A program made the translations under genes and the position numbers. Shown here piece by piece: positions 60,199 through 64,000 of a stretch of DNA of 64,000 nt. Within the stretch, counting starts at the first letter, position 1. Every line of letters starts with the position of its first letter. This DNA comes from Triglochin maritima (taxonomy: Eukaryota > Streptophyta > Magnoliopsida > Alismatales > Juncaginaceae), in the NCBI GenBank assembly GCA_963682175.1, contig OY821777.1:1815501-1879500 (forward strand), in the 5' to 3' direction. A model generated the notes under the pieces. That model made no database searches, had not been told where the DNA came from, and saw only the letters and a program-made list of their open reading frames with translations.

Positions 60199-60286
60199 AG
60201 TACTTTTGGAAAAAAAAAATTTTTTTTCCTAAATTTCGAAATTTTTTTATTTTTATTATTATATAAAAAAATTACGGGATAACAAG

Positions 60287-60564
60287 GTTTGTAAGTGTGG
60301 CTTCGCCGGCGGTGACCAGACCAACGTATCTATCTGTTGAGATTTTTTTATGGACGACAATAGGATGACAACCGGAACGTAGGGGTCATTTGTGTCTCTA
60401 TAAAAAAACACATCACTTTTTTTGAAAGATATGTATATTATATAAATGGGTGCAAGCTTTTCTCCGTGACATACCCACTTGCGAATACCATCCTGAACTC
60501 GTGTTATGGGACGGCTATTAAATTCGGGTTTCAATTTGTATTTGACAAGAATATAAATCGACAT
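60287..60564 (-). pseudogene. Protein-coding remnant interrupted by the foldback element (5' part)
   Basis: The minus strand is open with SRPITRVQDGIRKWVCHGEK, then LAPIYIIYISFKKSDVFFYR, DTNDPYVPVVILLSSIKKSQ, DTLVWSPPAKPHLQTLLS. It has no family match I can name. It abuts the right TSD. The frame does not match that of 57,494-57,696 after removing the element, so an additional frameshift, or two unrelated fragments, is possible. Confidence 0.3.
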
Positions 60565-60953
60565 TAATTTAAACTCGAACGCGAGTTAGATAACCCAGAC
60601 ACAACCTACGTTGACACGATTTCATTTCATGTTCATGTTAACACGAACTAACCTGAATAACTCAAACAGACCTAATCAATACGAATTAACCCGACTAACT
60701 CAAACACACATGATTCACACGAATTGACATGATATAAGTTTATTTCAATTGATTTTAATTTCGGGTTATTCTTTTAGACCCGAATTACATGAACCCAAAA
60801 AAAACTTCAACCCGAACTCCACCCGAATTACAATTGTGTCGATCATGTCGACTCGAATTTAACACGAACCCGAAATGGGTCAACCCGAACACGAAAATTT
60901 ACTGTCGAGTTAGAGTTCGAATTTCATGTCATAACCCGAATTGACAACCCTAG
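60500..60953. mobile_element. hAT-type MITE, relative of 9358
   Basis: The right end reads GAATTGACAACCCTA, close to ATTGACAGCCCTA of the 9.4-kb element. The body is rich in CCCGAATTA, AACCCGAAC and ACACGAA phrases, typical of these elements. The left end is degenerate (ACGGCTATTAAATTC near 60,512). The candidate 8-bp TSDs GTTATGGG and GTTATTGG differ at one base. Confidence 0.6.
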
Positions 60954-61479
60954 TTATTGGGGGTTTTCTTCTTCTTTTGATAGTCGTGTATGTTACAACT
61001 TCTATTTGGAAAATTTGACTTTTCTTGTTTTTGAAGTTTAATTGGCTTCTATATTGAAGATGAGATTTTATATCTTTGGTTGAAGTGTTAACCCTAGAAA
61101 GAAAGTTATGATCCATGTTCCATAGTGGTCTCGTACCGGATTGAAGGGACGGAATACCAGAATATGTAAACTTGACATACAATGTTTTGGCGTTTGATCG
61201 TACTGAATTAATCGGTTACAAGCCCTGACCTGCTTGGACCTAAATTTATTTTTATTTTTATTAATAAAAAACAGTAAATGACATTAGTTATCTATTGTTC
61301 TTTACAAAATGGTATAAAGTTGTTGATTGATACTTGGTACTTATATTAATATTTCATTTGTCAAGTAGTTGAAATTTTAGAGAATTATATAATTCTTAGA
61401 TAAATATATTTGTATTGGGGAAAAAAATCAAATTCTCATATGGGACCAAAACGAACTACGACTTGCAATTTCTGCTTGC

Positions 61480-62357
61480 GCCCACTAACTCGCTCGAGAC
61501 TCACTTGGTTTCGCTCGCTCAACAGCTCCGCTCGATTATTAACGAGTTAAGCACGAGCTAAAAATACGATTGGAAAAATAATGAATCGAGTTGAGCGAAA
61601 CCATACTCTCTCGTCAGCTTGTTCGACTCGGTTGCTCGTATATACGCATATGAGCATACCTCCCTTTACATATACGACATGTACAAATATATACATTTTT
61701 ATATATGGAGAATAAATGAAAATATAGAGATTATTTTTTGCAGTATTATTGTAAGATAATAATGTTTTGGAAAAAATAAGATGATTAATTGCATAGAAAT
61801 TTGTCTTATAGTTCTTTAAATATGAGATAAAACAAATTAGTTTCAAACAAGTGAATTGCATTACAATTAAAAAATAAAAGTGGCATCCGGGTGACCAAAA
61901 ATTGAAGTGTCATATCCAAAATCAAATATTAGTCACACGTCACCAACAATAGGATGTCAGACAAATTTTATATGTTTGTAACTTTCTTCATTATCACTGA
62001 GCATGTTTGTTCACTCTCTTGACTCATGTGATGACATCAACGTGTTGGGATGATTGGTAGTGAAAGATATTAACTTATGAAGTATATTTTTGAACTGTTG
62101 ATTAATTTCTGAAATCTATTTTGAAATGTTGATTAATTTGATGAGCAGACTCGCGCTGCTTGCTCGCGAGTCTGCTCATCAAATGAGTTGAGCAAGCTCA
62201 CGAGCAAACGAGTTGAGTCGAGTGGCTCGCGAGCCAGAAGCAAAACTAGCGTGAGCATAATTTTCGCGCTCAAATCGAGACACGAGCGAGCCCAAAAATA
62301 AACGAGTCGAGTTCGAGCCAGCCTCGCTCGCTCGAACTTGGCTCGTTTACATCCCTA
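61480..62357. mobile_element. MITE with CTCGCTCG-rich arms ending GTTTACATCCCTA
   Basis: The right end, reverse-complemented, starts TAGGGATGTAAACGAGCC, a well-known plant MITE terminus (hAT-like). The arms contain many CTCGCGAG, GAGTTGAGC and CGAGCGAG phrases on both sides of an A/T-rich core that holds a GATGAGCAGACTCGCG palindrome near 62,137. The left end has lost a clear terminus, so the start is approximate. Confidence 0.55.
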
Positions 62358-62584
62358 AAACGAACCGTATCGGGAAAAAATCCAATTGGACCAGACCGAA
62401 AATTGAGTTTTCAGAAGTTGATATGACTATTTGGTCCAAAGTTCTGATTTGGACTTAACCTTGCACAATTCTACTTGAGCCCTTGTTTGTTAAAATAACT
62501 GCTTCGAAAAGGATACACGATTGCACAAAGGAAGATAGTTATGTTGAATTAGGAGTATTTGAGTTATAGGGAGAGGCAAAAATT

Positions 62585-63310
62585 GGGGGGGGGGGGGGGG
62601 GGGGGGGGGGGTTGTCCCCTTAAAGTTTTGGAATTTTGTAAGAGAGTAATAACATACATTTTTTTCAAATGGTGTAACAAAATATCATTGGGTGGTCGTC
62701 CCCCACCCCTCCACCCTCCCTTGAAATTTTAAAATTATTTAAAATAATAGTATACAATATTTTTCAAAATGTATTAACAAATATCATATGGGTGGGCACC
62801 CATCTATTTTTTAATTGATAATTTTAAGGAACCAATACGATACAACATTTTTCTTTATACAATTCCTTATTTGTTTTAATATTTTTTAACTTTGATGAAA
62901 TCTTTCTTAGGTTAAGTATATGTATTTTCCAAGTGTGGAACCACCATTTCTTTTTTTCTTTTTCTTTTTAATTAGGAATCAATGAAATGCAACATTTTCT
63001 CCAAAAAATTCATTATTTTTGCTAATGTTTCAAAGTCTCTTCATTCCTTTGCTTTTGTGTTTACATTACATCTGATGAAATATATATTAGCAATTACATC
63101 TGCATTATCTCAAACCTTGCAACAAAAGTACCAAAACATTGTCAATGTCATGAGCTTGGCGAAACAATCAAATGAAAGATTAAACAATGTAGATATTTGA
63201 CATAAAGGCTACGATGACATGCCAAAGGAGGAAGTGTACTCATTTCGTGTAGGTTATGGAATTGTAATTCCTCTTGTGGATGAAAAATTTATATTTGATG
63301 GCCAACGTTG
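62585..63310 (+). mobile_element. hAT element fragment with poly-G tract and transposase remnant
   Basis: It starts with 27 consecutive G (62585-62611), then GGGTGGTCG- and GGGTGGGCACCC-containing sequence shared with the FKBP12 intron copy at 12,904. It leads into a degenerate coding segment at 62,982-63,300. The coding part makes this the more complete of the two copies. Confidence 0.65.
62982..63300 (+). pseudogene. hAT (zinc-finger MYM/TTF-type) transposase remnant
   Basis: The reading gives LMKYILAITSALSQTLQQKY, QNIVNVMSLAKQSNERLNN, then after a stop GYDDMPKEEVYSF. It resembles the stretch ELSQALQ-KDQDIVNAM found in plant hAT proteins annotated as zinc finger MYM-type protein 1-like or TTF-type. 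Only about 100 codons remain, with stops; the dimerisation domain is absent. Confidence 0.6.
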
Positions 63311-63558
63311 AAGGATCAATTTTTCACACATTTTTTTGTTTTACTTTAGTCATTTAAATTAATACAAAATATTAATATTATGTAATTTTTATAGTTTAGA
63401 TACACTTCTGAGTTCTGAATTTGAAACATAATTAAATATCATATTTATTTGTTGTTAATTTAAAGTAACATAGTAAATACAAATCATATAATTTATAACC
63501 TATGTGATTTGTAAATCCTAACAATTGTATATTTTATGAAACTTGCATTTACCACGTC

Positions 63559-63937
63559 TAAGAGCATCGCTAACAGCGCCCGGGCAGTTTCCGGGCGTCC
63601 TGGTTTCTCTCTCCGCCACGTCAACTTCTCTCTCCGTCACGTCAGCTCAAACTAACCCTCGAATTTTTTCTTAACCACACCCAAAAACACCTCAAGCGCC
63701 CTACATTTTCTCCCATACACGTCATTTCAGGATCAATTATAGGTAAAATACAAAAAATCATCAAAAAATTCTAAAAACATAAACAAATAAAAAATTATTT
63801 TCATAAAAAATTTGAAAAACCAATTTTAAATTATTTTTAAAACATTTTGTAAAAAAAAAACGCAAAAAAAAAACAAAAAAAAAAATCCTGACGAATGGGC
63901 GGCGCCCGGACAAGAGCACCCGTTAAGGGTGCTCTTA
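63559..63937. mobile_element. TAAGAGCATC-type MITE
   Basis: Left TAAGAGCATCGCTAACAGCG; right CGTTAAGGGTGCTCTTA, which reverse-complements to TAAGAGCACCCTTAACG. Inner arms GCGCCCGGGC/GGCGGCGCCCGGAC also pair. It shares TCCGTCACGTCAGC and the C-rich block with the copies at 5.9 and 7.0 kb. TAA/TTA ends could reflect a 3-bp TSD (Harbinger-like), but the superfamily is not settled. Confidence 0.65.
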
Positions 63938-64000
63938 GGAGACGAACACAAAAGTCCATCGGCGATAACGACAAACAGGCGAAGCATCTACAAACTTAAG

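Larger units (their letters stand above)
57697..60277. mobile_element. 2.58-kb foldback Mutator-like element with 9-bp TSD
   Basis: Flanked by perfect 9-bp direct repeats GATAACAAG (57688-57696 and 60278-60286). The left arm (57,697 to ~58,487) and right arm (~59,490 to 60,277) are nearly perfect inverted copies of about 790 bp. Both begin CCGTAATTTTTTTATATAAT from their outer ends. Four GC-rich hairpins sit inside each end. The middle has tandem ~533-bp copies. No coding capacity is apparent; open frames across it arise from the repeats. Ends match the MULE at 36,763-45,024, which is a plausible autonomous partner. Confidence 0.92.

Overview
The window is nuclear DNA from a flowering plant, almost certainly a eudicot. 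The evidence is spliced genes with GT-AG introns, a chloroplast glucose-6-phosphate isomerase, an F-box protein with an F-box-associated domain, a DUF7870-type protein, FKBP12, a plant dicarboxylate carrier, a nuclear copy of chloroplast ycf2, and many plant transposons. I could not fix the genus from the sequence.

Layout. Position 1-140 is the right end of a Mutator-like element, sitting directly upstream of an F-box gene (294-1541, +). A convergent single-exon DUF7870 gene lies at 2330-3511 (-). From 4038 to 10.8 kb there is a diverged duplicate of the F-box 5' flank and then a run of MITEs, several with clear target-site duplications (TSDs). FKBP12 occupies 11.0-14.6 kb (+, 5 exons). A gene-poor stretch follows, containing a plastid ycf2 insertion. 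A mitochondrial dicarboxylate carrier gene lies at 18.1-20.4 kb (+, 2 exons). A 21-exon gene for a 1,201-residue plant-specific C2-like protein fills 21.8-32.8 kb (-). Retrotransposon-like sequence follows at about 34.4-36.7 kb.

The main accessory feature is an 8.3-kb Mutator-like element (36,763-45,024). It carries a MULE transposase on + and a plant mobile domain (PMD) gene on - in tail-to-tail orientation. Both genes are decayed: frameshifts, nonsense codons, a tandem duplication, and a 1,168-bp solo LTR with a 5-bp TSD inside the transposase. From 45.0 to 47.0 kb there are nested hAT-type and hairpin MITEs. Chloroplast phosphoglucose isomerase (PGI1) lies at 48.4-55.4 kb (-, 14 exons, one GC-AG intron). 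The rest is transposons, including a 2.58-kb foldback element (57,697-60,277) with a perfect 9-bp TSD. Its ends match those of the 8.3-kb MULE and of the fragment at 1-140.

Most notable observation: two Mutator-like families in this window, with unrelated stem sequences, both carry arrays of short GC-rich hairpins just inside their ends, spaced about 32-34 bp. The GATCGCGGGT family includes an apparent former autonomous copy with a PMD cargo gene and a triplicated, exon-like 5' leader.

The five host genes look intact and unrelated in pathway: ubiquitin-ligase substrate recognition, a membrane protein, a prolyl isomerase, a carrier, and starch/sugar metabolism. I see no operon-like or clustered pathway logic. 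All exon boundaries come from reading splice sites by eye and from reading-frame and family agreement; no alignment was run.
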